From Apostichopus japonicus (taxonomy: Eukaryota; Echinodermata; Holothuroidea; Aspidochirotida; Stichopodidae), in the NCBI RefSeq assembly GCF_037975245.1, contig NC_092579.1, positions 2,969,001 to 2,995,000 of the forward strand: 26,000 bases of DNA, given 5' to 3'. Under the pieces are notes generated by a model, which was not told where the DNA came from, searched no databases, and saw only the letters and a program-made list of their open reading frames with translations. Below, in pieces: positions 1 to 9,263 of the stretch (its first letter is position 1; each line of letters starts with the position of its first letter). A program made the position numbers and the translations under genes.

Positions 1-694
1 TCCTGCCAGTATTGGAATATGCCAGTTCTGTCTGGGATCCCCACCAAGCTTTCTTGCAGCACAACCTCGAAAACATTCAGAGGCGTGCAGCCCGTTTCAT
101 CGCTTCAGATTATTCAAGAGAGCCTGGCTCTGTCTCATCTCTGTTACGGGACCTAAACCTGGTGCCCTTGGCAGAGAGGCGCAGACAAAGTAGAATCATC
201 TTATTTGCTAAGGGCATCTATGGTCAGGCTCAGATCCCTATTGACTGCCTAAGAAAGCCTCTGCGTAGGAGTCGGAACATGCACGATATGCATTTCTGCC
301 AACTGTATGTCAGTACCAATTGCTATAAGTATAGTTTTTTTCCAAATACAATTAGGGATTGGAATAGTCTGCCTTCAGACCTCATTAGTAGTTCCAGTAG
401 TTCTGTGAATCCTGTCACTTATATCAGTACTCAGGTCAGATTTAACTAGTTACTCTCTTGACGTGTGTGTGGTCAGATATTGTCCCTTTTTGCGGATGTG
501 TCACCGTATCGAAGACGAAGAACGAAGATGTTTGCTAATACATAAAGTAGCACCAATGAGACCGTTGCTTTGTTATATATATCACTGTGTATGGTACAGT
601 GTGGCCTTCAATACATGCACACTGGGACTCAGAAAATGCAAACACTGGCATATATGTGAATTAAGGCCTGATTTGTTTTGATCTGATCTGATTT
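1..694 (+). mobile_element. 3' end of a non-LTR retrotransposon (LINE, CR1/L2/Jockey-like)
   Basis: An open frame enters from the left edge and runs to the stop at 447-449, about 148 codons. It has the tail found after the reverse transcriptase domain of many animal LINEs: LEYASSVWDPH near the start, an IQRRAARF stretch at about residues 22-29, and an RDWNSLP motif near the end (about residue 118). The polymerase core itself lies left of the window. The 3' UTR follows (450-694) and ends in a short TGATC-type repeat at about 677-694, as CR1/L2 elements often do. There is no poly(A) tail. This is a 5'-truncated or window-cut copy; the exact clade cannot be fixed from the tail alone. Confidence 0.85.
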
Positions 695-1308
695 AATTGT
701 TCACATTTGCCAAACAGCCTAAATGTTGACAATAAAGTGCAGTACATGTGAAAGTGTGATTATAGGCTTACTGTGAGCAAAGAAAGAGACAATTTGGTGT
801 CTTGACACAACATGTGACCTAAAGGCACAAATCAGGGTTTATTTTAAACGATCTTGTCAGCATTGAAACCTCATTTCAATACATTTTTTTTTAAATGTAC
901 TAACTGTACTAGCATTCTAAACCAAGAAAATGCCATCCATGATAGGTTCGGCTATCCCTTGCTTATTATTATTATTGGTAGTTGTTGCACTGGTCAAAGT
1001 TTCTTTGCAGGCCATCCTTCATTGTATACATCACATCTAACATACATTGCATATGTGGTGACCAAAGCTAGCTCTGCCTTCTCTTGCCAGTCGTATGTAT
1101 TTTCATTATTCTTTCCTAGGGAAATACAAGTACTGTATCCTTTGTTTCTGGGTTCCAAGTTAAGGAATCCCATAACATGATTAATTTATCGATGTCAGGA
1201 GTTCTCAACAATTGGGTTCATTTAAAATGCATTAATGGGTTAAGTTCACTCCCTTGACAATTCTTTAATAATGTTCCTTTAAATTGATTTCATATCCTTA
1301 CTCAACAG
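695..1308. other. No gene seen; probable intron upstream of the 1309 exon
   Basis: AT-rich sequence with short random open frames only (one covers 854-1180 but is low-complexity and has no recognisable protein features). The stretch ends in a polypyrimidine-poor acceptor, ctcaacag, at 1301-1308. It most likely lies inside the intron before the exon at 1309, with the LINE above inserted in that same intron. Confidence 0.4.
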
Positions 1309-1629
1309 GAAGGCACAGATGTTGAAGTTGCAGCCCGAGAAAGGAACGTCTATCGTCAGCCATTTATACTTTCTGTTGGACATGAAACTGGCCATCAGCA
1401 ATATTTCATTGTAGCCGACAAAATGGCTATTCCAGCTGGGGAAAATATTGTGGAGGCAGCTGACATGCTCTTCAAATGTCACTATGTATTTAATGTTGAA
1501 TACGCCCCACCTCTCCAGCAATTTTGGGAGTTTTTGGCTTCTGTGATCTATGAAGTCTTGCCACCAACAGAAGTCAAGTCTCTTGTGCGAAGCTTAGCCA
1601 CATCGGTCAGAGCTGTAAGCTTTCAGTAA
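1309..1629 (+). CDS. Terminal coding exon of an uncharacterised metazoan protein
   Basis: After an AG at 1307-1308 the frame is open for 106 codons and closes with TAA at 1627-1629. The peptide is non-repetitive and looks like real protein. It has PFILSVGHETGHQQYFIVAD near the start, a charged and hydrophobic mix, and VFNVEYAPPLQQFWEFL near residues 64-80. I recall this pattern (a QPY/F-I-L start, then a VFN-EY...FWEF block) from the C-termini of many unnamed proteins predicted in fish and marine invertebrates, but I know of no function. An ATTAAA at 1687-1692 could serve as polyadenylation signal. Upstream exons are not in the window, so it may belong to a gene further left or be a stranded fragment of a dispersed gene. 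Confidence 0.5.
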   Translation, partial: EGTDVEVAARERNVYRQPFILSVGHETGHQQYFIVADKMAIPAGENIVEAADMLFKCHYVFNVEYAPPLQQFWEFLASVIYEVLPPTEVKSLVRSLATSVRAVSFQ

Positions 1630-3103
1630 AAAGGGAATGTTGTGATTGTATTACATTAGTTATTTTCACTGTTGTAGCCAATGGCAATTAAATCTTGGGA
1701 ATCCAATACCCCTGTGATTGATTATTTCCTTCTTTGCTCATGTTGGAAGCATAAACATCTCAAGGTCAAATCATTGTTTCACTTTGGTGGAATGCAAAGA
1801 TCTTTTGGAACATAGTCCCTGTATGACATTACATAATTCCCACTTAAGTTTGTTTGTTAATTTTCTTGCATTAAAATACGCAATTGCTTGTTAACTTTAA
1901 CCACAGATATACATTGAATAGAAGTCGCTTTACATCATCTGACAATGATAGACGTTTGCCGCGAACTGAAGATGTCTCACACCATTTTAAATCCATTCAA
2001 ATCAATGATTCACGTACATGATTTGCATGTTAAGTGAGCAAGATTCAACTGTTCGGAACCTGTGTGGCAATTTGCTCAAGCTTCAAACTTAAAACAGGGA
2101 ATACTTCAGACTTGCTCAAAGTTTTGGCAATCTTCTATACCGTCTGTTTTCATTAGAATTGTAATAAGTAATGCTATTAGTAGCATGCATAGTGCATACT
2201 ACCATGGACTGTAGGTGTTCTTGTTTTGTGGAATTCCTCTTTTAAAATTAAATATAACATCAATACTGACAGGCATTTTAATTGCTTACTCACATCTTTG
2301 CAACGTCTGCGCATATATCCTGAAGATTTTTTGTCTTTATCTTTATTAAGGTAAATCCAGAGTAAGACAAATTTATCAGGCCCTTGATTGCCTGATGTTC
2401 ATGTTCTATACAAAACGACAGTGTAGGCTATTTGTTTGCACTTCAAATGTTTGCATCGTGCAAACACTAAAAGTCGCTTCTCTCCAGTGCAGCTCTGTGA
2501 TGTTAATGTATTCAGTGACAAAGATAGAAAGCAGATAGATTAAACAATACACAAGCTAGTACAGGAATTTACACGAAGCATAGACATTTTTTTTTATAAT
2601 TAAGTCAATTTTTAGCTGAAAACATTAGCTCACACCTATGAATTTAATTCTATTTCATATTTGAAGCCAAATGTTAGACTGTCTTACATGTTATCCCTGT
2701 AAGATATCTACAATTCTTGTTCAACTGATATTATATCCAAAGTATAGTGTGTTCACTGATGTTGAAATATCATTTGTCTTCAACCATTTGTTTTTACTTT
2801 CACTGAACATGTTGAAATAACATGATTTGTTTAACATTGATCCGAATAGTTTATTGTGTTTTCTGGTGTTTGTGTGGAGAAAAAGACTGAAATTTAGACC
2901 ACAATAATTCAGAAGCCGTTATGCACCTTTCAGTAAATTCCCCTGCATTAACAGATCATTGAATGTTGTCTTTGATGGCCTTAAATGCATCTATATTGAA
3001 GAATTCCAGCACTTATCCAACACGGAGGATCAATAGAAAAGCTTGCTCAATCCAGAATTTGCAGTTTATAAGATTGACAGTATAGCTGTGATGTGTAATA
3101 ATT
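1630..3103. other. Gene-free AT-rich flank
   Basis: I see no coding exon, RNA gene or clear transposon here. The sequence is unique within the window, is not part of the tandem array, and carries only short homopolymer runs. Confidence 0.5.
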
Positions 3104-3422
3104 CAGTCTAAAGGACAGACTGTTCAGTCTGATATCAGTCTAATAGACTGAAAGTATTCAATCTAATTAAGACTGGTGCTGCAATAAATCAGTCTAAATG
3201 GCTGACTGTTCAGTCTAAAGTGGTTTGATTTTCAGTCTATTAGACTGAAGAGTATTTAGTCTAATTCAGACTGACCTTCAGTCTTTACATTTCAGACTGG
3301 AATTCAGTCTAAGTAGTCTGATCCCTTATCCCATCCATCATTAGACTGAAATTTCAGTCGATTAGACTGAAATTTCAGTCGATTAGACTGAAATTTCAGT
3401 CGATTAGACTGAAATTTCAGTC
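3104..3422. repeat. Dense CAGTCTAA/TTAGACTG motif array
   Basis: About 320 bp hold some twenty copies of the core CAGTC/GACTG, mostly as CAGTCTAA or its complement TTAGACTG, often paired as small inverted repeats (for example cagtctattagactg). The left part is scattered and degenerate. The right end (3340-3422) is a perfect tandem block, listed separately. It lies immediately outside the left edge of the tandem gene array (about 3444) and is absent from the other two units. Confidence 0.85.
3340..3422. repeat. 21-bp tandem repeat, four units, each a perfect palindrome
   Basis: Three full units and a fourth lacking its last base, beginning at 3340, 3361, 3382 and 3403. Each contains the 16-bp perfect palindrome GACTGAAATTTCAGTC joined by GATTA. 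The units are identical to each other, which points to recent amplification. Four consecutive palindromes could form cruciforms or act as an array of dyad-symmetric protein sites; nothing here shows which. Confidence 0.9.
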
Positions 3423-3798
3423 TCTCATTTTAAGAGAGCACGTTGACAAACACACACGCACACGTTTCGATCAATCCCTGTCATGGACTTCCAGTCACCA
3501 TGGGTGAACCCCCACCCCCAGAGTAGCTAGTCAGGATAACCAATCATTACCATGGCAATTGTTGCTATGGAAATTGACGTAGCCGTATATGGCCCAACTG
3601 TCAAGGGAACCACAATATCTCATCCCCCTATGGGAGCGATGAGATATCAAACCCTCCTGGGGCACGTGCATTAATGTGCAACTAATATATTTAATTTTAA
3701 AAATATGTATTATCAACCAACTATGATTTTCTTTTAGTCCCCAGGATCTTGCAACAAAAGTCAACATTGAAAGACACTTTTTATACTTTATCCGAAGG

Positions 3799-3864
<66 letters not shown>

Positions 3865-3866
3865 TA
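3799..3866. repeat. (TA)n microsatellite in intron 1, unit 1 (left block)
   Basis: Nearly pure TA dinucleotides. The same tract occupies this place in all three units. In unit 1 it is split by the hammerhead-bearing insertion, with further TA blocks at 4029-4100 and 4189-4262. Confidence 0.95.
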
Positions 3867-3969
3867 TAGAGTTGGTTGGTTGGCGTCTATCTTGGCGCAG
3901 AGTGCTCTATGTCCAGTGGACAGAGCGGAATATATGTTGATACTAGTTGAGACTAGTGGAACACTAGTA

Positions 3970-4013
3970 GTTGTAACTCGGAGTTTCACGCGTTGTAGCG
4001 ATCGTCAGACAAC
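3970..4013 (-). ncRNA. Type I hammerhead ribozyme motif (minus strand)
   Basis: Read on the minus strand: stem I GTTGT/ACAAC (5 bp), conserved core CTGACGA, stem II CGC/GCG with a 6-nt loop, conserved GAA, stem III ACT/AGT, and U before the cleavage position. The order is that of a type I hammerhead with a short stem III, as in Penelope-like elements. The weak point is a T.T pair at the base of stem II, where G-C is usual. Confidence 0.65.
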
Positions 4014-4028
4014 TGTTGTCTGACGATC

Positions 4029-4094
<66 letters not shown>

Positions 4095-4105
4095 TATATA
4101 CAACT

Positions 4106-4149
4106 GTTGTCTGACGATCGCTACAACGCGTGAAACTCCGAGTTACAAC
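4106..4149 (+). ncRNA. Type I hammerhead ribozyme motif (plus strand)
   Basis: Exact reverse-complement partner of the motif at 3970-4013. Core CTGACGA is at 4111-4117, stem II CGC/GCG at 4119-4121 and 4128-4130, GAA at 4132-4134, stem III 4135-4137 with 4141-4143, predicted cleavage after T4144, and stem I closes with 4145-4149. It lies on the strand of gene A transcription, inside its intron 1. Confidence 0.65.
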
Positions 4150-4388
4150 TACTAGTGTTCCACTAGTCTCAACTAGTATCAACATATATAAATATATATA
4201 TATATATATATGAATATATATATATATGAATATATATATATGTTTATATGCATATATATATAAATTGAATTATATTAATTGATTATATTATATACTCTTT
4301 CTTTAATTACTTCGTTATTAGAAATTACACTGAAGGAGACAAGGAATTGATCGCTCAGAAGATGATCACTGTTGCAGCAAAGTTGAAG

Positions 4389-5457
4389 GTACTAATTTTC
4401 TAATGATAAAATTGTTTTTATTATTATAAGCAAGATTATTATACATGGGCTGACTTTACTAAATGTGTTGGTTTGTCATAGCTTCATATACGGTGAATAG
4501 GGCCTTTGATGCTCTAAATCAACGTGTTTTTTATTTTAAATTTGGGGTACACTCAAAGCCTTGGGATGAGCCGGTCAGGACTCAGGTTAATTGTGAAGCT
4601 ATGTAGGCACAAACAAAGAATGAGACCAAAAATCTAAACACATAAAACGTTCATCCACAGTGAGTGAAGAGTGTACAGAAGTTGTTTCGATTTCTCTAAT
4701 TGGTTGTGCGATAATTCGAAAGGGTTAAGAACTAAACACTGCCCGAAGCAATAAAGCTTTATTCTGATACGATCTCCTATAAATATTAGTATTATTATGG
4801 AGTCATAGACAGGGGCATGCACAGCATTTCAACTGGTGGGGTGGGGGGTCACCAAAAGTAGGCACCTAAACCAGAGGCGGATGAAGGATATTAAAAGGGG
4901 TGTTATCCTGAGGTCATTGAAGCAAACAGCCATATAGGTGGGGGGGGGGGGGGGCGTCGGCTACTCCCCGAAAAAATAAACATTCGAAGCATCCGAATTC
5001 TGCACTTTGAGGCATTTTAAGATCATCATATAGATCTATGTAAATATCTTTAAACGTAAGATTGTGCTAATAATTACTCAAAATTCCCTGCGACCGATAC
5101 CCCTATGGAAGCGCCAAGAGCGAATGAAGGATTTTAAAAGGGGGAATGTTGTCCTGAGCCGACAGCCATGTAGGTAGGGGGCACTTCCCAGAAGAAAGAA
5201 ATGCCTCAAATTCTGCCGATATTGAGGCATATAAAGTGGTCTGGGGGATACAACCCCCAGAAAAGAATTGAAATTGAGATGTGATGCGAAGCGTGACTTT
5301 GCAAGTATCTGATGTGTTTATGAGCGCCGGGTGCACTGGAGTAGATGGTTTACTATTCAATAATGTTTTACTTACTGATAAATCAATCTCTTTGTCTTCT
5401 AACATTGCATATATTGCCATTCTTTACAACCTCTCTTGACTGTTTTGTCTTCTGCAG
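4389..5457. other. Intron 2 of gene A
   Basis: Collinear with 13246-14086 and 23168-24034. It holds a GC-rich element fragment beginning near 4811 (aggggcatgcaca...) with a G run at about 4939-4954, and a direct repeat of the ggcggatgaaggat-type motif (4874 and 5114 region). No coding sequence is seen; minus-strand open frames here are accidental. Confidence 0.6.
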
Positions 5458-6098
5458 GATATTCGAACATATTTCCGAGAAGATGGTTACCCGGATAGTG
5501 ATCGCCTTGATGAAATGGCAGACCAATTAGATTCAGAACTCTCTCACTTATTAGACCAGATCAGTTTATATTCGTCCCAAGGAGGTTTGCTTGGCGGCCT
5601 GTTAGTCGCCTCTTCGTTCATCCCGTCACCTTTCAGTCCTGCCCTCTTTTACTACGGTGGTTACTTGACTTTGGGTTCTGGAGTTGGGCACATCAGTAAC
5701 GTAGTTTTGAAAAGCATAAGAGAAGACATAAATAAGGTAGCACGTGAAGGCATTGACAGTCTACCTGCAGCAGCAAAGTTACTCATGAACGGCGAAATGC
5801 CTCTCAGCGAGGAAGAGTCACAGAAGATCATTCGCAGACTTCACAATATTGAAAAGATTGTGCCATCGAAAATAGACCTAGAGGACATTGTGGAACTATG
5901 CATCAATATATACGAGATCATTGAGCATTTCGACGCCATTGTTCTAGAAACTTGGCAGGAAGTTAAAGGGCTGATTTATGAACTGAGAAAGGGTTCAAAG
6001 AATGCTGTTGGATCATTCAAAAGGAACAATAGTGCCCTCGGTCAGAATTAAACAGCGCTCTCGGCGGTGCCTGTCAGAGTCTTGACTCAAATTCAAAG

Positions 6099-7387
6099 GT
6101 TATTAAACGTTACAGTTAATTAACAAGAAATAAAATAGTTCATACACCCACCACATATATCAAAGGCAATAATAAAGGTATGCGATGGTAATTGTATGTG
6201 TTTATGTGACGCCTTCGGTTGTTCACAAGTACAAATGTAAATAACTATAGGCAATATATGAAGCTAATAACCTAACTAACTTAACAATTTGGTTATTTGA
6301 CCTTTGACCGCCCTCACTCTCATGTCATCGTTCACGAATCCAAACAGCGGATGCCTGGGTAAACACCCACCGACTTTGACCTCCATGAGCCTTGCCACTT
6401 ATTAGAAGTATTCTACAAACCTTTTGGCAAAGCATGACCGATTGAACTCGTGACCTTTGACGTTTTATGTCAATTAATGCTGAAGAATCATAGAAAGCTC
6501 ATTTCCTTCATGGCTATGACACGCCACAATGTCATTTCGGCGCATATGTTTATTTACCTCCAGTGGTTTGGTTTTAATACACTTTGACCTCTGACCTTTA
6601 GCCATATAACGTCTAACAGTGACACATTAGTCCATTCAGCTTGCAGATTCGGAGACGTTTGTATTTTTTTGTTTTTTGACCTCTGAACTTTGATCCTATT
6701 ACGTCGTAAGTTACGGGGGCATTGATTCCATGCCAAGGCATGCACCACCCTCAAATATAACACCCATCACTCCTGCGGTTGAGGGAATTTAAGAACCGTT
6801 TTGCAAAGTAGGTCAATAACTTTCAGTAAACCTATAGTAACATTTGTTTTGCTATATTGAGTCGTTTCTTTTGAAAAGGAATACTTCAAAAATTACAACT
6901 TTTAATACAATCTTTCAGTTGAAAATGGATTTTATGCCTATAGTAGACTACGTCATTGTGACTAAACAGAGTTGCACGCCAAACAGCAAAGCAAAACAAA
7001 TTATATTTTGCTACACTGCAGTCAATTATAGTAACTATTTTGTTACCATACTATTCCTATAGGACTAGCTTTGTTCGATAGGTGGCTCAGTCTTTACTGA
7101 ATGTAAGACTGCATGTATGTATATGCCGTGAGAGCCGATGGCTCGCGTTTTCATTGCTGTGGACGTTGGCATCGTTTGAGACTTGTCATTCAATATATAC
7201 GGTACCCACTATCCAAAGAACCAGCACACTGCTGATTAGAACACACGATATTCTTTTAATGCGCTTGGATAGTGAAAGACACCGATGCCCGAGCTTACAT
7301 ACTATAGTGTGAAAACATTGATCAAATCAATGGCCTTCTGAAACCCCAAGATCACCTAATTAGCCTATCTCTCTCCTTTTCTTTCAG
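6099..7387. other. Intron 3 of gene A, rich in TGACCT half-sites
   Basis: Collinear with the same intron in genes B and C. It contains many TGACC(T/C) steps often spaced by one base (6298-6309, 6451-6462, 6585-6597, 6677-6689), embedded in degenerate modules repeated several times along the intron. No coding exon is seen. Confidence 0.6.
6585..6597 (-). promoter_or_regulatory. Perfect DR1 nuclear-receptor element
   Basis: TGACCTCTGACCT, that is AGGTCA-G-AGGTCA on the minus strand. This is the consensus for RXR homodimers, PPAR/RXR, HNF4 or COUP-TF. It is conserved in intron 3 of all three units, but the sequence around it is repetitive, so function is unproven. Confidence 0.4.
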
Positions 7388-7573
7388 AGTTCGGGACTAT
7401 GGTCCAATGTCTTCAGTGGAACATTAAGCGTATTGAATATCTATAATGAGGCAGAGAACATCGATTCCACGAAAGGACACATCAGAAATAAGAGGGCCTT
7501 GGTACGTGAACTTCGAGCTATTGCGAGAAACGTAAGACAAATTTGTGTTGGGTTAGACTCTTGTACAAACTAA
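7388..7573 (+). pseudogene. Gene A exon 4 (still open)
   Basis: After tttcag the frame runs 61 codons to TAA at 7571-7573. It matches gene B exon 4 apart from five replacements (for example W to L and D to V). It cannot be reached in frame from the stop-bearing exon 3. Confidence 0.7.
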
Positions 7574-8033
7574 AGGTCGTGGTCTTTATATACTGAACAT
7601 TCGCCAGGTTTATACACCTTATCTTTAAATACAGGATTGGCAGAGAAGGGATGGGCTACTAAAAGGTGTGTGTTTGTGGGGGAGGGGTGGGGGTGAGGGT
7701 TAACCCATCATGAATTGCCCTCATAGGACGTTTGGTGAAATATTTTGATCGTATCTTATGATAATAATAGTTTTGATTTCTTTTTGCGCAATATTATTAT
7801 CCAATAAAATCATTTCTGGACAATCGCACAAGCTTTCAATGGACTTGTTTCCATTGACTTATCTGCATCATTCAAAATAGATACCGTTTCTGTATAAAAC
7901 ATAGAAATATTATCAAAAAGCAAAACTAATTGAAATTAAGAAGAAAGATATAGCTCAGTCACTCCCTATTCCCCTTTTCCACCTCCCCCCCCCCCCCATA
8001 AAACACCCGTCTAGAATAGTAAAATATTGTTTA
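7574..8033. other. 3' flank of gene A
   Basis: Contains the candidate polyadenylation signal at 7803-7808, a G-rich run near 7676-7695 and a C run near 7987-7997. No gene is seen. Confidence 0.5.
7803..7808 (+). terminator. Candidate polyadenylation signal, gene A
   Basis: AATAAA about 230 nt after the exon 4 stop; the collinear signal in gene B is at 16651-16656. Confidence 0.45.
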
Positions 8034-8430
8034 CATTATATATACTCAACTTGATACGCGTATGAATAAACATTATGTTGTTGTTTTGTTTATATGAAGA
8101 CGTATTAGTTTCACCCTCCTACTGTGAGATCTTTCTAAGGTATACACAGGTGTATTTTCTTTGTTGGTTTGTGTGGATTCCCTTTTTATTAATTGTTGTT
8201 TATAATTGTTGTACTTGTCTTAGTAAAGGTGGTGATGTAAATATTTATTCTCGTAATATAAGTTTTTTAATTATCAGTCTTATGTTAAACGTAGCATTTA
8301 GAAGTTTACTTTCACATTATTTTATAACATTAGTGTCAGATTAAAACTGTAAAACACGCAAGTTTGCATTTTACCCTCATATATTAATGTGCTGAAATTA
8401 TTTAACTTAATCTTTCAATTTTTGTAAAAT
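8034..8430 (+). other. Highly conserved block with an 89-codon open frame (unit 1)
   Basis: About 400 bp differ from 16894-17290 at only about four positions, clearly fewer than flanking parts of the unit. An ATG frame at 8075-8344 encodes a very hydrophobic peptide rich in F, L, Y, C and S. Within it the two units differ by one silent change and one replacement (T to K). It has no signal peptide pattern that I trust, no known motif, and codon use that simply mirrors AT-rich DNA. It may be non-coding DNA kept alike by conversion, a distal control element 2.2 kb upstream of gene B, or a small gene. Confidence 0.25.
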
Positions 8431-8445
8431 GTGGCGTGTACATAT

Positions 8446-8479
8446 TTATATATATATATATATACACGCACATATACAT

Positions 8480-8530
<51 letters not shown>

Positions 8531-8537
8531 GATTTTC

Positions 8538-8600
<63 letters not shown>
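8446..8600. repeat. (TA)n/(CA)n compound microsatellite, unit 1
   Basis: Alternating TA and CA blocks with one unique interruption (ttaagattttcattta, near 8526-8541). Two apparent Tyr/Ile-rich open frames across it are artefacts of the repeat. Confidence 0.95.
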
Positions 8601-8601
<1 letters not shown>

Positions 8602-9254
8602 TGTTATTGGGGGATGTGCTAGTTTGGATGATGTTATTCAACTAAAGGCCTAACGTGAGGACTCCACAGGAAAAGAAAGACAATAACTTTCATAAGGCAC
8701 ATTATCATGAATGATAAAGGCTATTATTTTATTCACTAATTTTTATATGGTGTGATTATCTCAGAGACCATGTGGGCTGTAATAAACATGACTAACTTTC
8801 AGAACTTGGACATATAGACCATCTTTGAAAAAACTGATTCATAAGTGACAGGTAGCCAAAAGTCAATTTATTCGTTTTATACGAAAAAAATGGTAAACTG
8901 GAGAGGGATTCTGCGGACATTAAAACTATCTAAACTGGCTCACAATTGATTAATATGGGAATACTATGTCAAAAGAATGTCATTGGAAAAGTGCATTGAT
9001 TTTCAATATATCAAAAAGCCTACGAGAAAAGGTTTGTCAGTGTCAAAAGTTGAAACTGACACTACACTTAGTTGCTTAGCAACAACAGACTGTCTCTTAT
9101 CCCTCCAAACATTTTGTGTTTCTAGGGATGTTCTTGTGCATGCTAAAGAAGGTTACTATCCGTTATTGAAAACAAATATTGGATAGTCATGAAAGGCAGA
9201 GGTATGTATGAAAATAACAAATTGAAAACGGTTGTAGAATGTGATTTATAAACT
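8601..9254. other. Inter-gene region between genes A and B
   Basis: Collinear with 17435-18085. It has an imperfect 12-bp inverted repeat with a 3-nt loop (tgtcagtgtcaa ... ttgaaactgaca, about 9038-9064) and a gttgcttagcaac dyad near 9071; unit 2 has GTTGCCTAGCAAC, an RFX X-box match. Open frames at 8977-9186 and 17817-18020 are alike but look non-coding. Confidence 0.4.
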
Positions 9255-9263
9255 CTTTGATAC

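Larger units (their letters stand above)
3869..4188. mobile_element. Inverted-repeat insertion in (TA)n with two hammerhead motifs (Penelope-like or retrozyme relic)
   Basis: This block is present only in unit 1; units 2 and 3 have plain (TA)n at the same place. The arms 3931-4013 and 4106-4188 are perfect 83-bp inverted repeats around a TA-rich spacer, and each holds a type I hammerhead motif. A third, truncated piece (4015-4028) repeats the 5' part of the motif and forms a 14-bp hairpin with 4000-4013. The left part (3869-3930) has extra sequence not found on the right. Penelope-like retroelements are known to favour TA-rich sites, to carry inverted LTR-like ends and to encode minimal hammerheads there; short animal retrozymes share the ribozyme. 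No reverse transcriptase is present, so this is a non-autonomous or terminal remnant. Confidence 0.7.
4322..7573 (+). pseudogene. Gene A: broken copy of the secreted ApoL-like gene family
   Basis: Exon 2 is 4322-4388, exon 3 is 5458-6098 and exon 4 is 7388-7573, all with the splice sites used by genes B and C. No signal-peptide exon is found upstream in the window. Against genes B and C, exon 3 has in-frame deletions of 63 nt (after about 5732), 15 nt (near 5870) and 6 nt (near 5938), then a net 1-nt loss near 6040 that brings a stop at 6049-6051, before exon 4. The 63-nt loss removes a predicted helix after the hydrophobic hairpin, and one otherwise shared cysteine (TYC) is F. Exon 4 remains open but differs from gene B by about five amino-acid changes and one silent change, suggesting relaxed constraint. 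A short secreted product cannot be excluded if exon 1 lies left of the window. Confidence 0.75.

Noticed and set aside
3340-3422. CRISPR-like array
   Set aside because: The repeats are directly adjacent with no spacers, and the sequence is clearly animal.
5103-5420. Minus-strand open frames in intron 2 of each gene (also 13759-13989 and 23714-23932)
   Set aside because: They resemble each other only because the introns are duplicated; lengths and frames are broken by indels.
8431-8645. Open frames made of Tyr-Ile repeats (also 3749-3940, 12940-13293, 17291-17487 and 22727-23320)
   Set aside because: They are translations of (TA)n microsatellites, not proteins.
8977-9186. Conserved 69-codon open frame (partner at 17817-18020)
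   Set aside because: The start codon is not kept between units, several differences change the residue, and no protein features are visible; the inverted repeats there suggest non-coding DNA.
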